Assembly: GCA_002298335.1 (NCBI GenBank)
Contig: DBNK01000028.1
Location: 43,083 to 107,082, forward strand
From: Thalassolituus sp. UBA674
GTDB lineage: Bacteria > Pseudomonadota > Gammaproteobacteria > Pseudomonadales > Oceanobacteraceae
Reading direction: 5' to 3'
Length of the DNA stretch: 64,000 nt
The position numbers were made by a program, and so were the translations under genes. The notes beneath the pieces are model-generated. The model was not told the DNA's origin and searched no databases. It saw only the letters and a list, made by a program, of their open reading frames with translations. Shown in pieces: positions 54,321-63,616 of this stretch. Numbering within the stretch: position 1 is the stretch's first letter; every line of letters begins with the position of its first letter.

Positions 54321-55364
54321 TCAGACAACGGCAACCGGACGACGGAAGTTCAGCATCCGGGTCAGGCTCTTTACTGCCTTCACACGCACATCTTCATCCA
54401 CCAGAATTTCCTGATCGCCATTACGCAGTACATTACGGATCTTCTCCAGCGAGTTCATCCCCATCCAGGGACAATGCGCACAGCTGCGGCAGGCAGCACC
54501 ATTACCGGCCGTCGGCGCGGCAATCAGCAGCTTATCCGGGGCCGCCTGTTGCATCTTGTAGAAAATCGCCTTATCCGTTGCCACGATCATGGTCTCGTTC
54601 GGCAAGGTCTGGGCCGCAGCAATCAGCTGACTGGTTGAACCAACCACATCAGCCAGTCTGACCACCGCCGCAGGCGATTCAGGGTGTACCAGAACGGCCG
54701 CGTCCGGATAGACGGTCTTCAGCTCTTCAACACCCAGCGCACGGAATTCATCGTGCACAATACAGGCGCTGTCCCATATCAGCATGTCCGCACCGGTCTG
54801 CTGCTGTACGTAGGAGCCCAGATGTTTGTCCGGGGCCCAGATCAGCTTCTCGCCCTGCTCTTTCAGGTGAGTCACGACATCCAGGGCAATGCTGGAGGTG
54901 ACAACCCAATCAGCGCGTGCTTTGACCGCCGCTGAAGTATTGGCATACACCACAACAGTACGGTCCGGATGCTGATCGCAGAATGCGGTGAACTCATCCG
55001 CCGGACAGCCGAGGTCCAGTGAGCAGGTGGCCTCCAGTGTCGGCATCAGGATACGTTTGCCGGGACTGAGAATCTTGGCGGTCTCACCCATAAAACGGAC
55101 GCCGGCGACGATCAGTGTGGTGGCAGGATGGTCATTGCCGAAGCGGGCCATCTCCAGCGAGTCGGCCACACAGCCTCCGGTAGCTTCAGCCAGCGCCTGA
55201 ATCTCCGGATCGGTATAGTAATGGGCAACGATGACAGCATTCTCACGTTTCAGCAGCTCCCGGATCTCGTTGATCAGGGCGAGCTGTTCATCCGGGTTGG
55301 TCACCGGATCTTCACGGTTCCAGTATGTCCGGATAATGTCTGTCATACGATCGGCTGCAGTCAT
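54321..55364 (-). CDS. nadA: Quinolinate synthase A
   Basis: A 347-residue iron-sulfur enzyme that makes quinolinate from iminoaspartate and dihydroxyacetone phosphate for NAD synthesis. Cys in EATCSLDLGCPA, Cys in ACIVHDEF, and the C-terminal CRSCAHCPWM should hold the cluster; AHYYTDPEIQALAEATGG is the N-terminal signature. A GTG at 55385 is a possible longer start, but the ATG at 55362-55364 is taken. Usually followed by nothing in particular; here it is alone. Confidence 0.94.
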   Translation of the reverse strand: MTAADRMTDIIRTYWNREDPVTNPDEQLALINEIRELLKRENAVIVAHYYTDPEIQALAEATGGCVADSLEMARFGNDHPATTLIVAGVRFMGETAKILSPGKRILMPTLEATCSLDLGCPADEFTAFCDQHPDRTVVVYANTSAAVKARADWVVTSSIALDVVTHLKEQGEKLIWAPDKHLGSYVQQQTGADMLIWDSACIVHDEFRALGVEELKTVYPDAAVLVHPESPAAVVRLADVVGSTSQLIAAAQTLPNETMIVATDKAIFYKMQQAAPDKLLIAAPTAGNGAACRSCAHCPWMGMNSLEKIRNVLRNGDQEILVDEDVRVKAVKSLTRMLNFRRPVAVV

Positions 55365-55496
55365 AACGTTACTTCTGACTCTCACAGAAATTGAAAAAAC
55401 GCTGCTTACCGGTAGAGCCGGGAATTCAGCTCCGTGATTTTAACACAAAATCGTGTCATTCAGCGCTTGCCTGCCCGGCTCTGTGACCGGGATACA

Positions 55497-55530
55497 AAAA
55501 AGGGAGAAAGCCAATGCTTTCTCCCTTTTT
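55497..55530 (-). terminator. Terminator of the tRNA-Lys unit
   Basis: A perfect 14-bp stem (55497-55510 with 55517-55530) and a 6-nt loop; on the minus strand the stem ends in a T5 run. Confidence 0.88.
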
Positions 55531-55540
55531 ACAGGTGTAA

Positions 55541-55616
55541 TGGTGGGTCGTGCTGGACTCGAACCAGCGACCAATTGGTTAAAAGCCAACTGCTCTACCA
55601 ACTGAGCTAACGACCC
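55541..55616 (-). tRNA. tRNA-Lys (TTT), second copy
   Basis: A 76-nt cloverleaf on the minus strand: GGGTCGT acceptor pairs with ACGACCC, anticodon TTT lies in CTTTTAA, T arm GGTTCGAGTCC, CCA encoded. Identical to the copy at 55660-55735. Confidence 0.97.
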
Positions 55617-55659
55617 TCTGAGCCATGTCCGGACTCTGTCTGCCGGACTGCCAGAAAGG

Positions 55660-55735
55660 TGGTGGGTCGTGCTGGACTCGAACCAGCGACCAATTGGTTA
55701 AAAGCCAACTGCTCTACCAACTGAGCTAACGACCC
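55660..55735 (-). tRNA. tRNA-Lys (TTT), first copy
   Basis: Identical in sequence to the copy 43 nt downstream on the minus strand; both share one promoter and terminator, so they should be processed from one transcript. Confidence 0.97.
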
Positions 55736-55748
55736 GAAGGAGGCGCAT

Positions 55749-55776
55749 ATAATACTCAAAAATCTTTCAGTGGCAA
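55749..55776 (-). promoter_or_regulatory. Sigma-70 promoter of the tRNA-Lys unit
   Basis: On the minus strand TTGCCA (55771-55776), a 16-nt spacer and TATTAT (55749-55754), about 14 nt before the first tRNA. Confidence 0.65.
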
Positions 55777-55886
55777 CCCTGAGATGAAAAAAGTTTTTCT
55801 TTCATAGACTTAGACGGGTTAGACAGGTGTCGTTGAGAGCTACAGAAGAAGATCAGAATGGGGAAAGATGCCGGAGAATACCGGCA

Positions 55887-56726
55887 TCAGAGGGTACTGG
55901 CACCCGTTTCGGGCGTCATTTTCTCAAGATAGGATTTCGCCAGCGCAACCGTACCATCGGCCTTACCGGAAAACTGGGTCATCACCCGGTTCAGCATGGT
56001 CCGGGCCTCGGCTTTTTTACCCTGACGGTCGAGCGTCACACCCAGTTTGTAGGTGGCATCTGCGGCCTTACCGTGCTCAGGATAGGACTCAATGACCGAA
56101 CTGAAGCGCTCTCCTGCCAGATCCAGCTTGCCATCGATCAGGTAAACCTCACCCGCCCAGTACAGGGCATTGGCAACCAGAGCGTCGTCCGGATACTGTT
56201 TGGCAAACTGATCGAAGCCCGCTGCGGCTTCAGAGAATTTTTTCGCCCTGACCAGCTCCATCGCCTCGCGATAGGCATCTGAAGCAGGCTTCAGTGGCGC
56301 TTCAGAGGCTGCGGGGGATTCGGAAGTGGTTGTGGCCGGAATAACTGAGCCTGAGGTCAGCAGCGTAAGACGGCGGTCGAGATCGAGGTAACGGTCCTGC
56401 TGCGACTGTTCCAGCATCTGCTGGCGTGCGGACTGCTCTTCGACTTTGCCACGCAGCATAGTCACTTCCTGCTGCAGCTGTTCGACCTGAGCGAGAAGCT
56501 CACTGACAAGCCCCTGTGAGCTATCACCGGGCAAGGTACCGGACAACTGCGGAATGGTTCCGCTGGTCTCCGGCAGAGAAGACGGTAACTGAGAAGGGCC
56601 GGGATTCTCAGCCGGTTTCTTGGCAGGTGCTACCACCTGTGTCGAACCGACGGAAACCCAGCCCTCTTCAGCGCCAGCCTGGCTGCAGAATGCAGCCAGA
56701 GCAGGCAACAACAACCAGTAACGCAT
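55887..56726 (-). CDS. cpoB: Cell division coordinator CpoB (YbgF)
   Basis: A 279-residue periplasmic protein that coordinates outer-membrane constriction with peptidoglycan synthesis, acting with TolA. Signal peptide (residues 1-19), a Pro/Ser-rich segment, a coiled coil (about 72-125: LLAQVEQLQQEVTMLRGKVEEQ), then TPR repeats from about residue 150 (YREAMELVRAKKFSEAAAGFDQF, NALYWAGEVYLIDGKLDLAGERF, YKLGVTLDRQGKKAEARTML). It overlaps pal by 1 nt in the standard order. Confidence 0.94.
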   Translation of the reverse strand: MRYWLLLPALAAFCSQAGAEEGWVSVGSTQVVAPAKKPAENPGPSQLPSSLPETSGTIPQLSGTLPGDSSQGLVSELLAQVEQLQQEVTMLRGKVEEQSARQQMLEQSQQDRYLDLDRRLTLLTSGSVIPATTTSESPAASEAPLKPASDAYREAMELVRAKKFSEAAAGFDQFAKQYPDDALVANALYWAGEVYLIDGKLDLAGERFSSVIESYPEHGKAADATYKLGVTLDRQGKKAEARTMLNRVMTQFSGKADGTVALAKSYLEKMTPETGASTL

Positions 56727-57259
56727 TACTTGGCGGTGTATTTGATTTCTACGCGACGGTTTTTCGCCCAGCTGGATTCAGTGTGACCCATAGCAGCTGG
56801 TTTTTCTTCACCGAAGCTGACAACGCTGATCTGAGACGCATCAGCACCGTTCGCCATCAGGAAACGACGTACGGCAACGGCCCGACGCTCGCCCAGAGCC
56901 ATGTTGTACTCAGGAGTACCGCGCTCGTCAGCGTGACCTTCCAGAGTGACTTTAGCGGAGGCGTTAGCATCCAGATATTTGGCGTGTGCAGTCAGAGCGG
57001 CTTTCGCTTCGTTTTTGATAGTGGATTCATCAAAATCAAAGTAGAAAACAGTCATTTCACGCAGCTGAGCATCAGCCTGAGCCTGCAGTTCTTCAGCAGA
57101 CAGGGTAACCTGTTCAACTTTTTTGGTTGGCTCTTCAACCACAACTGGCTGAGCGGTGGTCAGTGCATCACCTTCATCAACGCTGTTGCTGGAACAGGCA
57201 GTGATGGCGACGGCTGCGAAAGCAACACCCATGGCTTTGATCAGAGCAGATTTTTGCAT
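56726..57259 (-). CDS. pal: Peptidoglycan-associated lipoprotein Pal
   Basis: A 177-residue outer-membrane lipoprotein (lipobox ITAC) with an OmpA-like C-terminal domain that binds diaminopimelate in peptidoglycan: VFYFDFDESTIK, VTLEGHADERGTPEYNMALGERRAVAV, FGEEKP. Together with TolB it links the outer membrane to the Tol complex. GGGGAAAT precedes the ATG. Confidence 0.97.
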   Translation of the reverse strand: MQKSALIKAMGVAFAAVAITACSSNSVDEGDALTTAQPVVVEEPTKKVEQVTLSAEELQAQADAQLREMTVFYFDFDESTIKNEAKAALTAHAKYLDANASAKVTLEGHADERGTPEYNMALGERRAVAVRRFLMANGADASQISVVSFGEEKPAAMGHTESSWAKNRRVEIKYTAK

Positions 57260-57298
57260 GTTATTTCCCCGAGATAGGTTGGTTTAAAACAAGGATTG

Positions 57299-58585
57299 TT
57301 AATTCATTATCGGAGACCAGGCTGGTTCCCTGACGTCTCCGAATCGTGAAGGCAGGCGGAATTGTGCCTCACCATCAACTGATACTGCAGCCAGAATGTT
57401 GCGGTCATTTTCCGTGGTTGCATAAATTATCATACTTCCATTCGGCGCAACACTAGGCGATTCATCTAAAGCGGTATTTGATGTGAGCACTCTCACACGC
57501 CGCGTTTCCAGATCCTGAACGGCGATGTGAAAGCGATCACCACCACCGGTTACAAATACCATTTTGCTGTTGTCATCCGTCAGTCGTGGCCGGGCGTTAT
57601 ACCGGCCTTCAAACGTCTGTCTCTGCACTGAGCCTGTCTGGGTATCCAGTTTATAGATTTGCGGCCCGCCTGCACGGCTGGAAGTGAACATAATGTGCCG
57701 GTTATCGTTCATCCATTGCGGTTCGGTATCAATGGCATAGTGATCGGTCACCTGAGTGACTTTACGGCTGGCCAGATCCATCACATAAATTTCCGGATTT
57801 CCCAGCGTGGAATGCACAAATGCCAGCTTTTTACCGTCTGGCGAAAAGGCCGGAGCACTGTTGGAACCGTCAAAGCTTACTACTTTAGTACGTGTTCCGG
57901 TCGCAAGTTCCTGAAAGAATATTTCAGAGTGGCCATTCTCAAACGACACATAGGCCACATAACGTCCGTCCGGTGACCAGGCCGGTGACAATACCGGCGC
58001 ATCTGAACGGAAGATCAGTTGTTCACGGGCACCATCAGCGTCGGCAAAGCTCAGATTAAAGCGGGTACGTTCAGGATTGGTGGTCACATAGACCAGCTTG
58101 GTCGAGAACACCCCCGGGATACCCGTCAGACGCTTAAAAATATAATCGCTGATGTAATGCGAGATATCCCGCAACTGATTTTCTGCGCCCTTGACTCTGT
58201 GATGCAGCATTTCAATGCGGTTATGCACATCCATCACATGAAACTCGACGGCGTAGCCACCCTCCGGCGCCACCGTCACTCTGCCTACGACCACAAAATC
58301 CTGTTTAAGGTTGCGCCAGTCGGCAAATACCATGTCATCCGGATTATCCGGATAAGTGATCATCAGTCCCCGGTCCAGCGCGCGGAAATATCCGGAACTG
58401 CCCAGATCGTTATTCACGATGCCACTGATATCTTCCGGCAATGCTTCGGTGCCTTCCCAGCTGAAAGGTACGATCGCAATCGGGATCGCACTCTGTTTGC
58501 CCTGCGTGACTTCAATGACCAGCTCTGCCCGGCTGACGGATGAGAGCATTAAAACAAGGATCATAAAAAATGATCTGATTACCAC
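57299..58585 (-). CDS. tolB: Tol-Pal system periplasmic protein TolB
   Basis: A 428-residue protein with a signal peptide (to about residue 20, SRA), an N-terminal TolB_N domain and a six-bladed beta-propeller of WD40-like PD40 repeats (e.g. LSPAWSPDGRYVAYVS, SAPAFSPDGKKLAFV, PSVAPNGSMIIYAT). It relays between TolA and Pal. The start is a GTG (58583-58585) with GGAG at 8-nt spacing, overlapping the tolA stop by 7 nt. Confidence 0.96.
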   Translation of the reverse strand: MVIRSFFMILVLMLSSVSRAELVIEVTQGKQSAIPIAIVPFSWEGTEALPEDISGIVNNDLGSSGYFRALDRGLMITYPDNPDDMVFADWRNLKQDFVVVGRVTVAPEGGYAVEFHVMDVHNRIEMLHHRVKGAENQLRDISHYISDYIFKRLTGIPGVFSTKLVYVTTNPERTRFNLSFADADGAREQLIFRSDAPVLSPAWSPDGRYVAYVSFENGHSEIFFQELATGTRTKVVSFDGSNSAPAFSPDGKKLAFVHSTLGNPEIYVMDLASRKVTQVTDHYAIDTEPQWMNDNRHIMFTSSRAGGPQIYKLDTQTGSVQRQTFEGRYNARPRLTDDNSKMVFVTGGGDRFHIAVQDLETRRVRVLTSNTALDESPSVAPNGSMIIYATTENDRNILAAVSVDGEAQFRLPSRFGDVREPAWSPIMN

Positions 58586-59514
58586 GAAGCATTCTCCGGT
58601 CGGAATTTCATTGTCAGGTTACGGAAATTTTTCTCGAACACCTGAATATCGGGTGGCACCGGCAGTGGTGAAGCTTTCATAATCGCCTGCTCCACGGAAC
58701 GGTCCAGTGCCTGAAGACCACTGCCTTTCACTACAGTGGCCGAAATCACTTCTCCCGTCGGTATCATGATTAACCGGACGGTCACTTCCATGTCCCTGGT
58801 TACATTCGGCGGATAATTCCAGGCATTGGCAACCGCCGCGCGGATCAGGTCCTGATATTCCGCAGTTGTTTCTGCCGCCTTGGCTTCCGCCTCAGCTCGC
58901 TGTGCCGCTTCTTCCTGCATACGCAGTTCTGCTTCGGCCTCTTCCAGCGCCAGTTGTTCCATCAGCGCCTTTTCTGCTGCGGCTTTTTCTTTAGCAGCTT
59001 TCTCCGCTGCGGCTTTTTCTTTGGCGGCTTTTTCAGCGGCAGCCTTTTCTTTTGCAGCCTTTTCAGCAGCAGCCTTTTCTTTGGCTGCCTTTTCCGCTGC
59101 GGCCTTCTCTCTTGCCGCTTTTTCAGCGGCTGCTTTTTCTTTTGCAGCCTTTTCTTTGGCAACCTTCTCTGCTGCAGCTTTTTCAGCAGCCGCTTTCTCA
59201 GCTGCGGCTTTTTCGGCAGCAGCCTTTTCCGCCACCGCTTTCTCCCGGGCCAGTTTTTCCTGTCGTGCCTTTTCTTGACGGGCCTTTTCGGCGGCGACTT
59301 TGCGGGCTGCTTCTTTGGCTTCTTTTTCCCGTTTGGCTTTTTCCATGGCCGCGTAATCCGGCACCAGACTGGCCTGCATGCTCGGGGGCTCGGGTTCCGG
59401 CATATTGCGCGAGCTGCGTTGCCATTCAAACGCAATCAGCCCCACCACCAGAATGTGCAGACCAACAGCGAGCAGCACAGGCAGCTTATAACTGCCCGGG
59501 TCCTGCAAACTCAT
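58579..59514 (-). CDS. tolA: Tol-Pal system protein TolA
   Basis: A 311-residue inner-membrane protein: a single N-terminal transmembrane helix (about 11-30), a long periplasmic helix of Ala/Lys/Glu repeats (about 60-220) and a C-terminal TolA domain (AVANAWNYPPNVTRDMEVTVRLIM..., ending near NLTMKFRP). It spans the periplasm to contact TolB/Pal. The helix contains ten-residue tandem repeats of EKAAxEKAAA. It starts 1 nt after tolR. Confidence 0.95.
   Translation of the reverse strand: MSLQDPGSYKLPVLLAVGLHILVVGLIAFEWQRSSRNMPEPEPPSMQASLVPDYAAMEKAKREKEAKEAARKVAAEKARQEKARQEKLAREKAVAEKAAAEKAAAEKAAAEKAAAEKVAKEKAAKEKAAAEKAAREKAAAEKAAKEKAAAEKAAKEKAAAEKAAKEKAAAEKAAKEKAAAEKALMEQLALEEAEAELRMQEEAAQRAEAEAKAAETTAEYQDLIRAAVANAWNYPPNVTRDMEVTVRLIMIPTGEVISATVVKGSGLQALDRSVEQAIMKASPLPVPPDIQVFEKNFRNLTMKFRPENASW
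58966..59244 (-). repeat. In-frame 30-bp repeats in the TolA helix
   Basis: About nine ten-residue units of the type EKAAxEKAAA. The DNA repeats are degenerate at third positions. Copy number may vary between strains. Confidence 0.75.
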
Positions 59515-59515
59515 A

Positions 59516-59964
<449 letters not shown>

Positions 59965-59965
<1 letters not shown>

Positions 59966-60660
59966 CAGTGATGCTCCGCGTGCTCACGGTGAGTCTGGTG
60001 CAGCTTGTGCGCCTGGCGGTACAACAGAGAACTGAATTCATCCGCAAAGGTGTAAAGCGCGGTATTCAGCTGATCAACCCGGGAGGCAAAACGGTTATAA
60101 AAAATCACCGCCGGAATCGCCGCCAGAAGCCCCATGGCTGTCGCTACCAGTGCCTCTGAAATACCGGGAGCCACGGTGGCAATGGTCGCCTGCTTGACGT
60201 TGGCCAGACCGTGGAATGAATGCATGATCCCCCAGACCGTACCGAACAGACCAATATACGGGCTGGTTGAGCCGATGGTCGCCAGCATCGGCAGGTTCTG
60301 ATCCAGTTTTTCATTCTCACGGGTAATGGCCACGCGCATGGCACGCTGCACCCCGGCCATTGCCGCTTCCGGTTCAATGGACTTCTGCTGGCGCAGTTTG
60401 CCGAATTCTTTTAACCCGGCCACAAACACCACTTCGGCTGAGGATTTATCAACCTGCTGCTGACACTCACGGTACAGATCGTTGAGGTCTATGCCGGACC
60501 AGAAGCGGTCTTCAAAGGCCTGCATCTGCTGACGTGTGGCCGATAACAGACGTCCGCGCTGAAAAATAATCACCCAGCTCAGTACCGAGGCTGCAATCAG
60601 CATCAGCATCACCAGCTGCACCACAAAACTGGCGTTCAACATCAGACCAATAATCGACAT
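59965..60660 (-). CDS. tolQ: Tol-Pal system protein TolQ (ExbB family)
   Basis: A 231-residue inner-membrane channel protein, like E. coli TolQ (230). Transmembrane segments are near 10-32, 130-155 and 165-190, with LATIGSTSPYIGLFGTVWGIM and ISEALVATAMGLLAAIPAVIFYN as signatures. The longer frame to 60720 is not a family N-terminus; the ATG at 60660 is used. No ybgC lies upstream, unlike the common ruvB-ybgC-tolQ order. Confidence 0.96.
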
Positions 60661-60803
60661 TTCTTCGTTCACATTCACTCCTGAACCGGGTTTGACACCC
60701 GTACTGCACTCGGTTGGCAACAGGCGCTCTGACCGGTATACCTGCTGCTTGGTTCAATTTTTGCTGCGTTTCAGCAGCGCGTTTGCATCCGCCTGACAGA
60801 CAC

Positions 60804-61844
60804 TTACCCGGCCGGGGTGTCGTCGTTGCTGCTGTTAAGGCGCGCCGGCAGAGCCAGGCCAAAGTGGAGATATGCCTGCCGGGTCGCCATGCGACCACGG
60901 GGTGTACGGGTGATAAAACCCTGCTGCATCAGGTAAGGCTCCAGTACATCTTCAATGGTGTCGCGCTCTTCACCAATAGAGGCCGCCAGGCTGTCGACTC
61001 CGACCGGGCCACCATCGTAGGTCTCCATCAGAGTCAGCAGCAGGCGCCGGTCCATATGATCAAAGCCCTGCACGTCCACATTGAGCATATTCAGTGCCGC
61101 ATCGGCGATGTCACTGGTAACCAGTCCACTGCCTTTCACTTCGGCGTAATCCCGAACACGGCGCAGCAGACGGTTGGCAATCCGCGGAGTACCCCGGGCA
61201 CGGCGGGCAATTTCATTGGCTCCGCCCTCTTCCACCTCAAGGCCCATCAGGCGACCAGAGCGGGCGACGATGTGGCTGAGGTCATCAATCTGGTAAAACT
61301 CAAGACGCTGAACAATGCCGAAACGGTCGCGCAATGGCGAGGTCAGCAGACCGGCCCGGGTGGTCGCACCCACCAGAGTAAACGGCGGCAGATCAATTTT
61401 GATGGAACGTGCGGCCGGACCTTCGCCCACCATAATATCCAGCTGGTAATCTTCCATCGCCGGATACAGCACTTCCTCCACCGCCGGATTCAGACGGTGA
61501 ATTTCATCAATAAAGAGAACATCGCCTTCTTCCAGGTTGGTCAGCATGGCCGCAAGATCACCGGCTTTTTCCAGCACCGGGCCGGAGGTCGATTTAATCT
61601 GTGACCCCATTTCTTCGGCAATAATGTTGGCCAGCGTGGTTTTACCCAGCCCCGGCGGGCCGAACACCAGCGTATGGTCCAGCGCTTCTCTGCGGGCCCG
61701 GGCGGCACCGATGAAAATCTCCATCTGCTCGCGGACATGCGGCTGCCCCACATAATCCGCCAGCAGCTTCGGGCGGATCGCACGGTCCTGCCGGTCTTCA
61801 CCGGGCTTCGCGGTCTGGGTGATAAAGCGGTCGGTTTCAATCAC
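60804..61844 (-). CDS. ruvB: Holliday junction branch-migration helicase RuvB
   Basis: A 346-residue AAA+ motor that drives branch migration of Holliday junctions. Walker A is FGPPGLGKTTLA, Walker B is VLFIDEIHRL, arginine finger region LRDRFGIVQRLEFY, and the C-terminal winged helix shows GVDSLAASIGEERDTIEDVLEPYLMQQGFITRTPRGR. It starts 11 nt after ruvA. Confidence 0.98.
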   Translation of the reverse strand: MIETDRFITQTAKPGEDRQDRAIRPKLLADYVGQPHVREQMEIFIGAARARREALDHTLVFGPPGLGKTTLANIIAEEMGSQIKSTSGPVLEKAGDLAAMLTNLEEGDVLFIDEIHRLNPAVEEVLYPAMEDYQLDIMVGEGPAARSIKIDLPPFTLVGATTRAGLLTSPLRDRFGIVQRLEFYQIDDLSHIVARSGRLMGLEVEEGGANEIARRARGTPRIANRLLRRVRDYAEVKGSGLVTSDIADAALNMLNVDVQGFDHMDRRLLLTLMETYDGGPVGVDSLAASIGEERDTIEDVLEPYLMQQGFITRTPRGRMATRQAYLHFGLALPARLNSSNDDTPAG

Positions 61845-61855
61845 GGCTCAGTACC

Positions 61856-62464
61856 TCACCGGGACATGCTGCTGCGCAGTGCTTCACGGATCAGCTCTTC
61901 TGCGGTGTTCAGTGTATCCGGCACTTTCATCAGCATTTTCCCGGCTTCCTGCGGCTTATACCCCAGAGCCACCAGCGCCGCTTCGGCTTCCGCCAGAATC
62001 TGATCTCTGCTTGGCACCAGCGGCGTGGTACCGGACAACAGTGATGGAGCCGGGGCCTGCCATTCTTTGAGACGGTCACGCATTTCAACGATCAGGCGCT
62101 CAGCGGTTTTCTTGCCGACACCGGGCAGACGCGTCAGGGCGGTAACGTTTTCTTCGTGGATACAGGCAGCAAAAGACTGTGCATCCATACCCGACAGAAT
62201 CGCCAGTGCCAGCTTGGGCCCCACACCACTGACCTTGATCAGGGTACGGAACAGCGTGCGCTCGGATTTTTCCGCAAAGCCATACAGCTGGTGCGCATCT
62301 TCGCGGATGGCCAGATGGGTATAGAGGGTAACGGGATCACCAGTGCTGCCAAGTACGGCAAAAGTAGAAATCGGGGCCTGAACTTCGTAGCCGACACCCT
62401 GGACGTCTATCAGTACTTCCGGAGCCTGTTTTTCAAGAATAAGGCCTTGCAGACGACCAATCAT
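61856..62464 (-). CDS. ruvA: Holliday junction DNA helicase subunit RuvA
   Basis: A 202-residue protein that binds four-way junctions and recruits RuvB. It has an N-terminal OB fold (MIGRLQGLILEK ... EVQAPISTF), helix-hairpin-helix motifs (ISGMDAQSF, LTRLPGVGKKTAERLIVEMRD) and a C-terminal RuvB-binding domain (EAEAALVALGYKPQEAGKML). 100 bp separate it from ruvC; no LexA box was found there. Confidence 0.97.
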   Translation of the reverse strand: MIGRLQGLILEKQAPEVLIDVQGVGYEVQAPISTFAVLGSTGDPVTLYTHLAIREDAHQLYGFAEKSERTLFRTLIKVSGVGPKLALAILSGMDAQSFAACIHEENVTALTRLPGVGKKTAERLIVEMRDRLKEWQAPAPSLLSGTTPLVPSRDQILAEAEAALVALGYKPQEAGKMLMKVPDTLNTAEELIREALRSSMSR

Positions 62465-62564
62465 GAGGGAGAGAGAACCACAAACATTTTAACGCCATAG
62501 ACTATCAGTAAGGTCTCAGGACCTCAATGCAGTGCGGGCGGGGTTTAAAAAGAAATTCAGTAAC

Positions 62565-63083
62565 TCAGGAAGCTCGACCGCTGCGGAAGGTTTTCAGACC
62601 GGCACGGCTGATCAGGCTCGCCGTAGTATGGGCATGGCAAAGTGCGATGGCGAGCGCATCGGCGGCATCGGCCTGAGGCAGGCCCGGCAGTTTGAGAAGG
62701 CGCTGAACCATGTACTGCACCGACTCCTTCGTCGCTCCACCACTGCCGGCAACGGCCTGCTTAATGGAACGGGGCGCATACTCTGCCACTTCCAGCCCCT
62801 GCTGTGCGGCGGCAACGATGGCCACACCGCGGGCCTGGCCCAACTTGAGGGCGGAATCGGCATTGCGCCCCATAAACACCTGCTCAATGGCGAACTGCTG
62901 CGGACAGTGTTCTTCAATGAGTTGAGTAACGCCGGTATAAATGATGTTGAGACGCTCGGACAACGCCCCTTCACCCGTACGGATACAGCCACTGCTGATG
63001 TACTCGACCTTCTGCCCGACCGCATTGATCAGACCAAAACCTGTGATACGCGATCCGGGGTCGATGCCGAGGATGATCGCCAT
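62565..63083 (-). CDS. ruvC: Holliday junction resolvase RuvC
   Basis: A 172-residue nuclease that cuts Holliday junctions. Catalytic acidic residues are visible as Asp in ILGIDPGSRITG, Glu in FAIEQVFMGRN and Asp residues in LPQADAADALAIALCHAH. It starts 1 nt after the PrcB-like gene. Confidence 0.97.
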   Translation of the reverse strand: MAIILGIDPGSRITGFGLINAVGQKVEYISSGCIRTGEGALSERLNIIYTGVTQLIEEHCPQQFAIEQVFMGRNADSALKLGQARGVAIVAAAQQGLEVAEYAPRSIKQAVAGSGGATKESVQYMVQRLLKLPGLPQADAADALAIALCHAHTTASLISRAGLKTFRSGRAS

Positions 63084-63084
63084 A

Positions 63085-63489
63085 TCAGGGTTGACCGAAA
63101 TCCCAGACTTCGCCGGTATCCTGATTCACCACCCGCAGGCTCTGCCAATGTTCAGGCAACTGGACCCGGGTGCACGGACTGGTCATCACCTGCGCCAGCA
63201 TGCGGCCCGGTGGTGGCTCAGACACACGGTAAGTGATCTGCAGATGGTCTGAACGGCGGGTCTGCGACAACAGCTCAACAGCATAACCCGGCGTAGGGCG
63301 CTGCCCGGCCCGGAGGGTCAGGAGAGAACCATCCAGCTCTACACCATCACCAGTACCGCAGTGCTGATGATTCTCCGCCACCAGCGTCATCGGCTGTGGC
63401 GTCAGGGTACAGGCATTAAGAGCCAATGCCATCAGGGCCAGCGAAGCGGTCGTGATGACCTGCAGAAAACTCAGCTTAGGTCGGCGCAT
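63085..63489 (-). CDS. PrcB_C-domain lipoprotein
   Basis: A 134-residue predicted lipoprotein with signal MRRPKLSFLQVITTASLALM and lipobox LNAC. The mature part resembles the PrcB_C domain (TPGYAVELLSQTRRSDHLQITYRVSEPPPGRMLAQVMTSPC), named for a Treponema protease-complex subunit. The partner protease is not encoded nearby. The long frame to 63777 runs into the clpB end and has no family similarity. It may be co-transcribed with ruvC. Confidence 0.75.
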   Translation of the reverse strand: MRRPKLSFLQVITTASLALMALALNACTLTPQPMTLVAENHQHCGTGDGVELDGSLLTLRAGQRPTPGYAVELLSQTRRSDHLQITYRVSEPPPGRMLAQVMTSPCTRVQLPEHWQSLRVVNQDTGEVWDFGQP

Positions 63490-63525
63490 AGACAATCCAG
63501 AGAGACAATATAAAAAGAGCCAGAT

Positions 63526-63561
63526 AAAAAAAGCCAGCCTCCCGGTGTTCGGAGGACTGGC
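63526..63561 (-). terminator. Terminator after clpB
   Basis: A GC-rich stem (63533-63542 with 63551-63561, one bulge) ending on the minus strand in a T7 run (A run at 63526-63532). It lies 56 nt past the clpB stop. Confidence 0.8.
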
Positions 63562-63616
63562 CAAGTATACAGGCAATGGGGAGTGCCTGTCAGGGAGCGG
63601 TATAACCCGTTTCAGG

